A stretch of DNA of 64,000 nucleotides from the NCBI GenBank assembly GCA_035376985.1, contig DAOSSA010000007.1, positions 1-64,000 on the forward strand, given 5' to 3'. Below are positions 25,254 through 34,007 of the stretch, in pieces. This DNA comes from Brevifilum sp029548365 (GTDB taxonomy: Bacteria; Chloroflexota; Anaerolineae; Anaerolineales; Anaerolineaceae). Numbering within the stretch: position 1 is the first letter of the stretch; each line of letters opens with the position of its first letter. Made by a program: the position numbers and the translations under genes. The notes beneath the pieces were generated by a model. The model saw nothing but the letters and a program-made list of their open reading frames with translations. It did not search any database and was not told where the DNA came from.

Positions 25254-26588
25254 ATGGATCATTTGAAAAAGTCTTTACATACAAGGCTCTGGGCCATATT
25301 TTATGTGATCCTGGTCTTTTTACCTCTGGTTTTATTGATCATTTTTCCACGCCCACGGTCACGCGAATTCCTGCGAGATTTCTCGGTTGCATTGGGCTTT
25401 ATTACCATGTCCTTGCTGGGATTACAAACAATTCCAACATCGCGCTTGAAATTCATAACCCGGCATTTTCCAATGGAGAAACTGTATACGATCCATCACA
25501 AAATGTCGATTGCCACATTTATTTTGGCGGTGATTCACCCTGCATTATTGATTATTAATAACCCCGAAACTTTCCTGCTGCTAAACTTTACTACCGCCCC
25601 GTGGCGGGCACGGGCAGCGTTGATCTCAGTGCTGGCGATGCTGGTTTTGATTGTCACTTCAGTGTGGCGGGAAGCGATCAAAATGAGATATGATGTCTGG
25701 CGCTGGTTGCATGACGCCATGACCCTGCTGGCTGTGGGGTTTGCCTTATTCCATATGTTCAGGGTTAATTACTATCTGTCGCTCACCTATCAGCGTGTCA
25801 TCTGGCTGGTTTTAGCAGCGATTTGGTTGGCAGTGATCGTGTACATTCGCGTGGTGCGCCCGATTATCATGGTAAAACACCCTTATGTGGTAGACCATGT
25901 CGAAAAGGAACTGGGGGATTCCTGGTCCTTATTTGTGCGCCCAGATGGGCATCCCGGATTTAAATTTCAAGCGGGTCAATTTGCCTGGATAACGGTAGAA
26001 TCCCCCTTTATTTTTCGGGAAAACCCATTTTCATTGTCATCCAGCTCGGATCGAGATGATGACCTGATGAGCTTTACGATTAAGGAACTGGGCGATTTCA
26101 CCAGCTCCATCAAGGATATGAAACCAGGCGATCGGATCTATGTGGATGGCCCTTACGGCACCTTCAGCCTTGATGAGCATGAAAGCAACCGGTTGGTATT
26201 GATTGCAGGCGGGATTGGGTCAGCGCCGGTATTAAGCATTTTGCGCACCATGCGCGATCGCGATCATTGTACACCGGTGATGTTTTTCTATGGAAGCCCA
26301 AGCTGGGATAAGGTCATTTTCAGAGACGAACTGGCTGAACTTGAAAAAGAAATGGATTGCCTGAAAGTGGTACACGTTCTTGAACACACGACTGAAGATT
26401 GGCCTGGCGAAAGTGGATATATTACCGCAGATATTTTAGCTCGTCATTTACCTGCTGATTATAAACAATGGGAGTATCTCTTCTTCCTGTGTGGACCAAC
26501 GCCAATGATTGAGGCTGTGGAAGGCGCCTTGCATAGCCTGGATGTGGGGAGGAAGAAAATCTTCTCTGAAAAATATGAGATGGCCTGA
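25254..26588 (+). CDS. Ferric reductase/NADPH oxidase-like flavocytochrome
   Basis: 444 residues. The N-terminal half (about 8-200) has six membrane helices with paired histidines for two b hemes: HHKMS and VIHPALL near 82-98, WLHDAMT and LFHMFRV near 149-170. The C-terminal half is a ferredoxin-reductase module: FAD-binding RENPFSLSSS near 257, phosphate/NAD loop IAGGIGSAPVL near 319, FYGSPSWDKVIFRDEL near 342 and LCGPTPMIEAVEGAL near 417. Expected to move electrons from NAD(P)H across the membrane to an outside acceptor. The annotated ATG is only 1 nt from AAAGG; a TTG at 25263 with AGGA 8 nt upstream is a credible alternative start. The convergent neighbour encodes a pentaheme cytochrome, a plausible partner. 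Confidence 0.88.
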   Translation: MDHLKKSLHTRLWAIFYVILVFLPLVLLIIFPRPRSREFLRDFSVALGFITMSLLGLQTIPTSRLKFITRHFPMEKLYTIHHKMSIATFILAVIHPALLIINNPETFLLLNFTTAPWRARAALISVLAMLVLIVTSVWREAIKMRYDVWRWLHDAMTLLAVGFALFHMFRVNYYLSLTYQRVIWLVLAAIWLAVIVYIRVVRPIIMVKHPYVVDHVEKELGDSWSLFVRPDGHPGFKFQAGQFAWITVESPFIFRENPFSLSSSSDRDDDLMSFTIKELGDFTSSIKDMKPGDRIYVDGPYGTFSLDEHESNRLVLIAGGIGSAPVLSILRTMRDRDHCTPVMFFYGSPSWDKVIFRDELAELEKEMDCLKVVHVLEHTTEDWPGESGYITADILARHLPADYKQWEYLFFLCGPTPMIEAVEGALHSLDVGRKKIFSEKYEMA

Positions 26589-26599
26589 TTGAGATAACC

Positions 26600-26636
26600 A
26601 AAAAAGGCTGCTTGGGATTCCCAAGCAGCCTTTTTT
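26600..26636. terminator. Bidirectional terminator between convergent redox genes
   Basis: 17-bp perfect stem including A6 and T6 flanks (26600-26616 with 26620-26636) around a 3-nt loop. The symmetrical A and T tracts let it stop both the flavocytochrome and the pentaheme cytochrome transcripts. Confidence 0.92.
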
Positions 26637-26655
26637 ATTTTAAGTCTTCTGAAGT

Positions 26656-27780
26656 TTAATCTGGTCGGGCCATGTTTATCATGTCGACATCAACCATGGT
26701 TGCCAGGTCTTCAATGGTGTCGTAGAGCAATTGGATGGCGTATTGAGGATTGTGTACAAAGGCGCCCGCAGAATGAACAATCAGATCAAAATTGTAAGCG
26801 GCTTTCACCAGGCGCGGTGTCCAGCTTTTGTAGAGATTGCCACGGTTGATCTCATCAGGGTCTGCAACCCCATTGCCGTTTGTATCGACGACCCAGTAAG
26901 GGTAACGGAAGGCGTACACAAGCTGTTGGCCGGCAACTTCACGGGAGTAAGCCTGGATGGTTTCGTGTAGCAATTCATGCAGGGTGGCAATTTCGTAATG
27001 GATGCCCTCAGTGGTGTTTCCATCCCCGTCATAATCGGGATGACCAGCCTCGCGAATATCGCGCAGATTAGAGTAATCTGTGACGACAGGATGACAGGTG
27101 GCGCAATTACTGGGCGTAACCTGGAGTGAATGCGGATCGTGACAGTCTGTGCAGTTTTGAAAGCTTGAAACATGGCGGAAGAAACCAGCATAAGTTTTTC
27201 CAGGATATTGATATCCAATCATTGCATCTGCGCCAAAACGGAGGGCGCCGTCAACCTTATAATGGGCACTGATAAACTCGAGATTTTCATTAACCTCGTC
27301 TTCCGGCAATGTGGCAACGGCTGCGGTGACATCATCGCCTGATTTATACCCCTGATGACACTCAGCACAATTGGAACTCATGCCATGGCCGTCAATTTTG
27401 ACGCCAGAAGGGAACAAAGTCTCATCTTTTTCGTGGGCGCTGGGGTTGTGGCACACCTGGCAAGTCACCACAGAACCGATTGGCACGGATGAATCAACAA
27501 CAAAGGCTTCACTACCATCTTCACCCAGGTAGTCGAGATAGCCATACGTGCTATGGCATTTTGCACAGAAGGCAGGTATCACAGGTGGTTCGTTTTCATT
27601 CCAATAGTTAAAAGCAGAGGATTCACGATCAGCATGTCCAGACTCAGTCCAATTCTCACTGATTGCCTGTACGGTCTCGGGACGTGGTTGCGGTGGTAAG
27701 ATCACCTTCCCAACCAGCAGGATAACCAGTCCACCCAGGACAAAGAAGATCAGAAGTAAAGGCCAAATCGATTTTTTCAT
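26656..27780 (-). CDS. Membrane-anchored pentaheme cytochrome c
   Basis: 374 residues. An uncleaved N-terminal anchor (about 5-30) precedes five CxxCH heme sites: CAKCH near 71, CQVCH near 105, CAECH near 136, CTDCH near 194 and CATCH near 210. The remaining 160 residues have no further heme motif but contain an acidic DTNGNGVADPDEIN loop that looks calcium-binding. Resembles tetra/pentaheme carriers used in respiration of nitrite, sulfur species or extracellular acceptors, but no specific subfamily was recognised. GGAG is 8 nt before the ATG. Convergent with a transmembrane flavocytochrome. Confidence 0.88.
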   Translation of the reverse strand: MKKSIWPLLLIFFVLGGLVILLVGKVILPPQPRPETVQAISENWTESGHADRESSAFNYWNENEPPVIPAFCAKCHSTYGYLDYLGEDGSEAFVVDSSVPIGSVVTCQVCHNPSAHEKDETLFPSGVKIDGHGMSSNCAECHQGYKSGDDVTAAVATLPEDEVNENLEFISAHYKVDGALRFGADAMIGYQYPGKTYAGFFRHVSSFQNCTDCHDPHSLQVTPSNCATCHPVVTDYSNLRDIREAGHPDYDGDGNTTEGIHYEIATLHELLHETIQAYSREVAGQQLVYAFRYPYWVVDTNGNGVADPDEINRGNLYKSWTPRLVKAAYNFDLIVHSAGAFVHNPQYAIQLLYDTIEDLATMVDVDMINMARPD

Positions 27781-27875
27781 CAGCGTTTCTCCATGAAAAA
27801 AATGATGGTGTATTTGGTTAATATTTTACCAGAAAAACTGGAAAACTGAAAACGAATTGCCAGGTACAAATTCGG

Positions 27876-27893
27876 TATAATCAGAGACATATG
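27876..27893 (+). promoter_or_regulatory. -10 box of the deacetylase gene with near-leaderless geometry
   Basis: TATAAT at 27876-27881 ends 9 nt before the ATG at 27891-27893. No Shine-Dalgarno is present. A TTGCCA lies at 27857-27862 but the 13-bp spacer is too short, so the -35 is uncertain. Confidence 0.45.
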
Positions 27894-29075
27894 AGACAAA
27901 AATTGAGAGCGCTGATAAAATATGGCGCCTTTGCTATTATTTTTTTTGGGAGCACCTGGCTGCAGGGCTGCACAAAAGAAATTGATCACCTGGTAACCGC
28001 CGGGAGACTCGATAATTTCGAAGCGCACACCGAGACCAGCCCTGAGTTTGCGATTGTTGATACTGCCACAGCGACTTACCCGACGTCCGCACCGACAACT
28101 ACAGCCACGCCAGTACCAATCCCTTCGAATGGACCGACACGGGTCAGCAATATTGAACACGACGCTGGGCCGGAATTTCCTGAAAGATTTGTCCCTGAAA
28201 CAATGAAACCAGGCGTTTCACCCGTGGCTTACCTGCCCAGCGCCTGCCAGTATCTTGAAAATCGCTGGGGTGAGGATAAGAGCACGCCTGGCACGGTTGT
28301 TGTACCCATTATGTTTCATTCAATTGTGAGTCCCGGTCGGCAGATCAGCGACACAACATCAATATCGATGGCTTATTTTGAGTATTTTATGGAAACAGCG
28401 GTAGAGTTAGGTTTTTCAACGATCACATCGCAGCAACTGGTTGATTTTCTTAAATACAACCAGGCAATCCCAGAGCGGTCGATGCTGTTAATCCTGGATG
28501 ACCGCCGGCCTGGCGTAACCGAGCTATTTATGCCTTACCTGGAAGAGCAGAATTGGACGCTGACCCTGGGCTGGATTGCCACTGACAGTACCCGCGATTC
28601 GGTTTGGGAGACGATGACAGCATTAGCCAGCACAGGTCGGCTGGATGTGCAATCTCATGGTTATAACCACATTTATATCCAGGATTACACCACGACAGAG
28701 CAGATTAAGGAAGAATTGTATCAACCGATTGAGGTTATAGAAGCGCGTTTCGGAAAAAGACCGATTGCACACGTGTGGCCAGGCGGAAATTTTGATGCGC
28801 GGGCAGTTGCCATTGCTGTTGAAGCAGGATATCAAATTGGATTCACCGTTTATTCGCGCGGACCAATCATGTACAACTGGATTCCGCTGGGAGAGCCTGA
28901 AATGTCCATGGAGACGCCATTGTTGGTACTCCCCCGGTTCTGGTCAACTGCCGCTGTTCAGGCGCTGAATGAAGCTGTAATGGTGAGCGACGCCGCCAGG
29001 GAGTACGCAAAAAGCGTTGATGAAGCTGAACGGGAATATTATTACTATTACTGCTATGCTAAAGGAAGTGAGTGA
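27891..29075 (+). CDS. Polysaccharide deacetylase (NodB-fold) lipoprotein
   Basis: 394 residues with lipobox WLQGC near 24-28 and a Ser/Thr/Pro linker to about 90. The CE4 fold follows: VPIMFHSIV (about 139-147), MLLILDDRRPG (about 202-212; the two Asp of the TFDDG motif kept, the Gly changed to Arg), QSHGYNH (about 251-257, metal H-x3-H) and HVWPGGNFD near 291. Likely removes N-acetyl groups from peptidoglycan or other glycans outside the cell. The altered motif 1 makes catalysis less certain. It heads a run of genes for LysM/M23 wall proteins, 4 nt before the next start, so it is the first gene of that operon. Confidence 0.85.
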   Translation: MRQKLRALIKYGAFAIIFFGSTWLQGCTKEIDHLVTAGRLDNFEAHTETSPEFAIVDTATATYPTSAPTTTATPVPIPSNGPTRVSNIEHDAGPEFPERFVPETMKPGVSPVAYLPSACQYLENRWGEDKSTPGTVVVPIMFHSIVSPGRQISDTTSISMAYFEYFMETAVELGFSTITSQQLVDFLKYNQAIPERSMLLILDDRRPGVTELFMPYLEEQNWTLTLGWIATDSTRDSVWETMTALASTGRLDVQSHGYNHIYIQDYTTTEQIKEELYQPIEVIEARFGKRPIAHVWPGGNFDARAVAIAVEAGYQIGFTVYSRGPIMYNWIPLGEPEMSMETPLLVLPRFWSTAAVQALNEAVMVSDAAREYAKSVDEAEREYYYYYCYAKGSE

Positions 29076-29079
29076 TTTA

Positions 29080-30606
29080 ATGGAGTTCAGACGCACGCTA
29101 TTCACAATTGCGCTGGTCAGCCTGATTTTTCTGGGTGGGTGTTATCAGCCTGGTCCGGGTTCGAAGCCCTGGCAAGCGTCTTTCAGCGACAAGGATGCAC
29201 AGGACATTCTCCAATCCACCAAGGGTGAGAGCGGATTGGAGACGCATACTGCCCCGATCATCACTGCAAACACGCCCACACCCAATCCGCCCATTACCTT
29301 GCCTACACCCAGGAGTGAAACGTTGACCTACGTCGTTCAGCAAGGAGACTTTCTGCGGAAGATTGCCCAGAAATACCAGGTTTCGATTGACCAAATTGTT
29401 GAAGCGAATAATATCGCCGATCAAAACCTGATTGATGTAGGGCAAGTGCTGTTGATTCCCCCGTCATCATTTACAGATGTTGCCCCTGGTTTTAAGATCC
29501 TGCCTGATTCTGAATTGATAAACAGCCCCAGCAATGCCGGTTTTGATGTGGCTAAATTTGTGGCAGCCCAGGGAGGATACCTGTCGGTTTACAGCGAAGA
29601 AGTGGACGACGTTCGCATGAGCGGCGCTGAAATCGTGGAGCAAGTGGCATTGTTATTCTCTGTTAATCCCCGGTTATTGCTAACCGTATTGGAATTTCAA
29701 AGCCAATGGGTGACGGAAATGGACCCGCCTGATGAGACACTTGAATACCCCATGCGCTATTATGACGCCTGGAGTAGTGGTTTGTTTGATCAACTGGCAT
29801 GGGCGGCGAATTTGCTGAATGAAGGTTACTACCTGTGGAAGATTGAAGCCATCAGTGTTTGGGCGCTTTCTGATTCCAGCATGATCGGGGTTGATCCGAC
29901 CATAAACGCAGGGACAGCCGGCGTGTTGAACTTGATGAGTTACCTGACCACAGGGGAAGATTGGAGATGGGCGATTTCTGAAAGCGGGATTTTTGCTACC
30001 TATTACCGTTTTTTTGGCTATCCTTTTAACCTTGGTATTGAACCGCTAATTCCGGATGACTTGGTACAGGTTGAATTACAACTTCCATTTCAATCAGGTG
30101 CAGTTTGGTCCTTTACGGGTGGCCCGCATGGTGGTTGGGGTACAGGGTCTGCCTGGGCAGCGCTTGATTTTGCTCCGCCAGGAGAAGCCCTGGGCTGTGT
30201 TCCCAGTGATGCCTGGGTGGTCGCGACAGCGCCGGGAGAGGTGGTCTATTCAGGGCAGGGTGCTGTGATTCAAGATTTGGATGGAGATGGTATCTGGCAG
30301 ACGGGATGGTCGATCTTGTATATGCATATGGATACTCAAGATCGGGTCAGCGTGGGCACCTATTTGGAGGTCGGGGATCGGGTTGGTCACCCTTCCTGTG
30401 AAGGTGGTTTCTCTACCGGGACGCACCTGCATATTGCCCGACGGTATAATGGTGAGTGGATCGCAGCCGATGGCAACTTGCCGTTTGTTATGGATGGTTG
30501 GGTCTCTTCAGGGTATGGCGTGGAATATGACGGTTATCTGACTCAGGGAGATATCGTTTTGGAGGCATGGAATGGGCGCACAGCGACCAATGCAATCCAG
30601 CGCTAG
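29080..30606 (+). CDS. LysM/M23-type lipoprotein, paralogue 1 of 3
   Basis: 508 residues from the ATG at 29080, 4 nt after the deacetylase stop, with AAGGAAG about 12 nt upstream. Lipobox IFLGGC near 12-17. A LysM domain (about 84-130: YVVQQGDFLRKIAQKY, GQVLLIP) binds peptidoglycan. A middle helical domain (about 150-320) is shared by the paralogues. The C-terminal M23-like domain (about 345-495) has FTGGPHGGWG...AALDF, YMHMD and GTHLHIARRYNGEW. Metal ligands His, Asp and HxH are present, but the first His and Asp are 12 residues apart instead of 3. Two Cys (in LGC and PSCEGG) are shared by all three copies. Likely a glycyl or D-Ala endopeptidase or its regulator outside the cell. Confidence 0.83.
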   Translation: MEFRRTLFTIALVSLIFLGGCYQPGPGSKPWQASFSDKDAQDILQSTKGESGLETHTAPIITANTPTPNPPITLPTPRSETLTYVVQQGDFLRKIAQKYQVSIDQIVEANNIADQNLIDVGQVLLIPPSSFTDVAPGFKILPDSELINSPSNAGFDVAKFVAAQGGYLSVYSEEVDDVRMSGAEIVEQVALLFSVNPRLLLTVLEFQSQWVTEMDPPDETLEYPMRYYDAWSSGLFDQLAWAANLLNEGYYLWKIEAISVWALSDSSMIGVDPTINAGTAGVLNLMSYLTTGEDWRWAISESGIFATYYRFFGYPFNLGIEPLIPDDLVQVELQLPFQSGAVWSFTGGPHGGWGTGSAWAALDFAPPGEALGCVPSDAWVVATAPGEVVYSGQGAVIQDLDGDGIWQTGWSILYMHMDTQDRVSVGTYLEVGDRVGHPSCEGGFSTGTHLHIARRYNGEWIAADGNLPFVMDGWVSSGYGVEYDGYLTQGDIVLEAWNGRTATNAIQR

Positions 30607-32230
30607 GCACCGCTATTTTAAGCGTCGACTTAAGCGGTCATTTGGGCTATTAACAGCGGGGTTGATCTTAGCCGGGATTGTCGGCGGTGGATTGGCTTAT
30701 CCCGTAATGGCTCCGGATTCTTCCCGGTGGAGCGGCCCGGTGATAACGCCCACGGTGAGCCCGAATGCTGTAAGCGTGACGTCCTCAGTACCAGAAACAA
30801 GCCTGCCAACGCCAGAAACCCCGACAGAAGAAGCCGTTCTATTAACCATAGATGCAACGCCAACCCGGGAAGAACCTGGATTGCCGTTGCCCACCCAGGC
30901 GCAGATCGTTCCCCCTAGTGATGATCCAAGTATCCTGTATTATACAGTCGCCGGAGACAGCCTTGCAGTAGTCAGCTTGCGTTTTGGCGTTAATGTTGGC
31001 GAGGTGAAATCTCCCGCGGAGATTGAACGTCATGAGCTGCTTCCGCCCGGGCAGCTGTTAATCATCCCCAACCGACTGGGAGAGACCAGTTCTCGCAGTA
31101 AGCTGCTGCCCGATAGCGAGGTGACATTCTCGCCATCAACGATCGATTTTGATATCCAAAGCTTCGTTGAGGAAGCAGGTGGTTATCTGGCGAGCCATTC
31201 TCAATACCTGGCCACGACCGGGATCACTTCTGGTGCTGACGTGATTGGTCGCATTGCGCTCGAGTATTCGGTTAACCCCAGGTTGTTGCTGGCATTTTTG
31301 GAATATCGATCAGGCTGGGTTTATGGTTTCCCTGAGGATCAACAGTCGATTGACTACCCCCTGGGCTATTACCTGGAAGCAAAGAAAGACCTGTATCTAC
31401 AAGCAGCCTGGTTTGCCAGCCGGGTGATGGACGGTTATTATGGCTGGAAGGAAGGCCGGCAACTGGCGGTTGATTTTGATGATGGGCAGTTTTTGCGCCT
31501 GGCACCGGAGCTGAACTCGGGAACGGTCGGGTTAATGAACGCTTTTTCAGATTTATACAGCTATGATGATTGGGCGCAAGCCCTGTATGCTGAAGAGAGC
31601 TTTTTTACCCTTTTTGAACAAATGTTTGGCAGCCCGTGGATCCGCGCCCAGCAGGTTGAGCCGTTAATACCGGCGGATATCGCACAACCCGAGATGATCC
31701 TCCCCTTTGAACCAAACTATAAATGGGCTTTCACCGGCGGACCGCATGCTGCCTGGAGCTCAGCCGACGTGTGGGCGGCGCTTGATTTTGCCCCACCCAG
31801 CTCTGAAACGGGATGCCACGAGTCGCCGGTCTGGGTGGTTGCTTCAGTACCAGGACGGGTGGTTCGTTCCGAGAATGGTGTGGTTGTGATTGATATGGAT
31901 GGTGACGGCTATGAGCAAACGGGCTGGACCCTGTTGTACTTGCATATTGCCACCAAGGACAGGATCCCGCTGGACACCTGGGTGGAGGTTGGAGATCGGA
32001 TCGGACACCCATCGTGTGAAGGCGGTCGTTCCACCGGTACGCATGTCCATATCGCCCGGCGCTACAATGGCGAATGGGTCCCGGCTGGCGGTCCTTTGCC
32101 GTTTACGCTCAGTGGATGGACTGCCCGCGCCAGCAGCGAGCCATATAAAGGATGGCTAACTCGAGGGACTGAAATTATTTATGCCAACACCGCCGCGACC
32201 TTTGAAACCCACATTAAACGGGAAGAATAG
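30572..32230 (+). CDS. LysM/M23-type membrane-anchored protein, paralogue 2 of 3
   Basis: 552 residues; the ATG at 30572 lies inside the preceding gene (35-bp overlap) with GGAG 7 nt upstream. Unlike its two siblings it has no lipobox: an Arg/Lys-rich start and one hydrophobic helix (about 24-45) make it a signal-anchor protein. A degenerate LysM (about 125-170: YYTVAGDSLAVVSLRFG) is followed by the shared helical region and the M23-like domain with FTGGPHAAWS...AALDF, LYLHIA and GTHVHIARRYNGEW. The LysM and metal motifs keep the order of paralogue 1, and the H-x12-D spacing is identical, so tandem duplication is the simplest origin. Confidence 0.82.
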   Translation: MGAQRPMQSSARHRYFKRRLKRSFGLLTAGLILAGIVGGGLAYPVMAPDSSRWSGPVITPTVSPNAVSVTSSVPETSLPTPETPTEEAVLLTIDATPTREEPGLPLPTQAQIVPPSDDPSILYYTVAGDSLAVVSLRFGVNVGEVKSPAEIERHELLPPGQLLIIPNRLGETSSRSKLLPDSEVTFSPSTIDFDIQSFVEEAGGYLASHSQYLATTGITSGADVIGRIALEYSVNPRLLLAFLEYRSGWVYGFPEDQQSIDYPLGYYLEAKKDLYLQAAWFASRVMDGYYGWKEGRQLAVDFDDGQFLRLAPELNSGTVGLMNAFSDLYSYDDWAQALYAEESFFTLFEQMFGSPWIRAQQVEPLIPADIAQPEMILPFEPNYKWAFTGGPHAAWSSADVWAALDFAPPSSETGCHESPVWVVASVPGRVVRSENGVVVIDMDGDGYEQTGWTLLYLHIATKDRIPLDTWVEVGDRIGHPSCEGGRSTGTHVHIARRYNGEWVPAGGPLPFTLSGWTARASSEPYKGWLTRGTEIIYANTAATFETHIKREE

Positions 32231-32386
32231 CGACCTTCAGCGGGAAGTTTCGAGAAATTTTGGTGAGATGCTCTTGAAAAAAGCAGCTGTGTGGGTGAAA
32301 ATCAGCCTGCTGAGTTTTTGAGATTATTTGATGATAGACTGCGCTCATTTTTGTTTGTATCAGACCTGATTAAACACTCCTTTGCG

Positions 32387-33859
32387 ATGAAGAACCTGAA
32401 GATTTATTCGATCCTTTTTTTGTTCATATTCATTCTGTCGGCTTGTTCGCCCTCGTCACTGCCAACGATGATTTACCCCACTCCGGTTGACGAAGGTGTC
32501 GTCGAGGTTCTTGCCGAGATCACACCATTTCCAACCCGTCGAGCTTATGAACCTGGCGAATTGGTCGAATACGTTGCGCAAACCGGCGACACGCTCCCCG
32601 CGCTGGCTGCTCGTTTTAATACGACAGAGAGTGAAATTCGCCAGGCAAACCCGATCATCCCTGATGATGCCACCACCATGCCGCCGGGAATGCCGATGCA
32701 AATCCCAATCTATTACCGACCCCTGTGGGGAACCCCTTTTCAGATCATACCGGATGCTGTGTTTGTCAATGGCCCTGACGCGGCGGGTTTTGAAGCTTCT
32801 GCTTTTATTGCCCAATCTGAAGGGTGGATTCACTCGTACACTGCCTGGGCGTTCAGTGGCACGCGCACTGCGGATGAAATAGTTGATTATGTGGGCTTGA
32901 ACTATTCGATCAGCCCCAAGGTGCAACTGGCTTTGCTGGAGTATTTGGCCGGGGCGTTTTCTCAGCCTGAGCTCGACCCCGTTGTTGAAAGAAATATCCT
33001 TGGCCTGGATACGAATTACTGGACGGGGGTTTACCTGCAGTTGTCACATGCCTCAAACCTGCTGAATGACAGCTATTACCGCTGGCGAAACGGTGAGCTG
33101 CTTGAATTCGAACTGGCGGATGGTTCCCTGGTACGGCCTGACCCCTGGCAAAATGCCGCCAGTGTTGCACTGCAACACTTTTTCTCACAAATCATGGGGG
33201 TTGCAGATTATCACCGGGCGATTGGCCCGGACGGTTTCAGCCTGATGTATCAGAACCTGTTTGGCGACCCATGGGACGCTGAACCGCACATTCCTGGCTC
33301 CCTGAGTCAACCTGAGCTGTTGCTGCCCTTTACGCCAGACAAGGTCTGGGCATTCACTGGCGGACCGCATACCGGCTGGGGCAGCCTGGCGCCCTGGTCA
33401 GCGCTGGATTTTGCTCCACCGTCGACAGCGGCTGGCTGTATCCCCTCTTCAGTGCCTACAACCGCTGTGGCAGACGGCCTGGTGGTGCGAGATGGCGCAG
33501 GTTTATTGATCCTCGATCTGGATGGCGATGGCGATGAACGCACTGGATGGGTTGTGCTTTACCTGCACATTGCCAATGATGGCCGGGTTCCGCCGGGGAC
33601 TTATGTTTCAGTAGGCGATCCGCTGGGCTTTCCATCCTGCGAGGGTGGCAGGTCAACCGGGACGCATATTCATATCGCCCGAAAATATAATGGGGAATGG
33701 GTAGAGGCGGATGGGGTCGTGCCGTTTGTGCTTTCAGGCTGGCGACCGCTGCGCGGTGAGGCACCTTATCAGGGGTGGCTGGTAAAGGATCAAATCACAG
33801 TCCTGGCGAGTGAAAACCCGGATGGCAGAAGTATGATCCCGATTGATCTGGATGAATGA
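32387..33859 (+). CDS. LysM/M23-type lipoprotein, paralogue 3 of 3
   Basis: 490 residues from the ATG at 32387; the open frame begins earlier but the signal peptide with lipobox ILSAC (about 16-20) fixes the start. LysM-like domain (about 58-105: YVAQTGDTLPALAARF), shared helical region, then M23-like domain with FTGGPHTGWG...SALDF, LYLHIA and GTHIHIARKYNGEW. The same Cys pair and H-x12-D spacing occur. A 156-nt gap separates it from paralogue 2, so it could have its own promoter, though none is obvious. Confidence 0.82.
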   Translation: MKNLKIYSILFLFIFILSACSPSSLPTMIYPTPVDEGVVEVLAEITPFPTRRAYEPGELVEYVAQTGDTLPALAARFNTTESEIRQANPIIPDDATTMPPGMPMQIPIYYRPLWGTPFQIIPDAVFVNGPDAAGFEASAFIAQSEGWIHSYTAWAFSGTRTADEIVDYVGLNYSISPKVQLALLEYLAGAFSQPELDPVVERNILGLDTNYWTGVYLQLSHASNLLNDSYYRWRNGELLEFELADGSLVRPDPWQNAASVALQHFFSQIMGVADYHRAIGPDGFSLMYQNLFGDPWDAEPHIPGSLSQPELLLPFTPDKVWAFTGGPHTGWGSLAPWSALDFAPPSTAAGCIPSSVPTTAVADGLVVRDGAGLLILDLDGDGDERTGWVVLYLHIANDGRVPPGTYVSVGDPLGFPSCEGGRSTGTHIHIARKYNGEWVEADGVVPFVLSGWRPLRGEAPYQGWLVKDQITVLASENPDGRSMIPIDLDE

Positions 33860-33956
33860 GTCGCTTGGTTCCACTGCCTGCCCAAAGGGCATGCATTTGG
33901 CACGGCGGACACGGCTCAATACCCTTACAGGGCACAGGGAGCATTACGAGAAGATT

Positions 33957-33967
33957 TGCCCCTACGA
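33957..33967 (-). repeat. Short dispersed intergenic repeat, copy A
   Basis: TGCCCCTACGA here matches 54273-54283 exactly; both lie in intergenic DNA. On the minus strand it reads TCGTAGGGGCA. It looks like the core of a small palindromic or REP-like family in this genome. Confidence 0.35.
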
Positions 33968-34007
33968 GCGCGTCCTGGTATTAAATTAGTTAATATTCAA
34001 CACGCGC

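Noticed and set aside
27780..28160. 126-codon minus-strand open frame antisense to the start of the deacetylase gene
   Set aside because: Cys/Arg-rich, no recognisable domain, no ribosome site, and it lies opposite a well-supported lipoprotein gene.
29017..29079. Upstream extension of the first LysM/M23 gene into the deacetylase gene
   Set aside because: The signal peptide with lipobox begins at the ATG at 29080; the extension overlaps the deacetylase end and lacks signal features.
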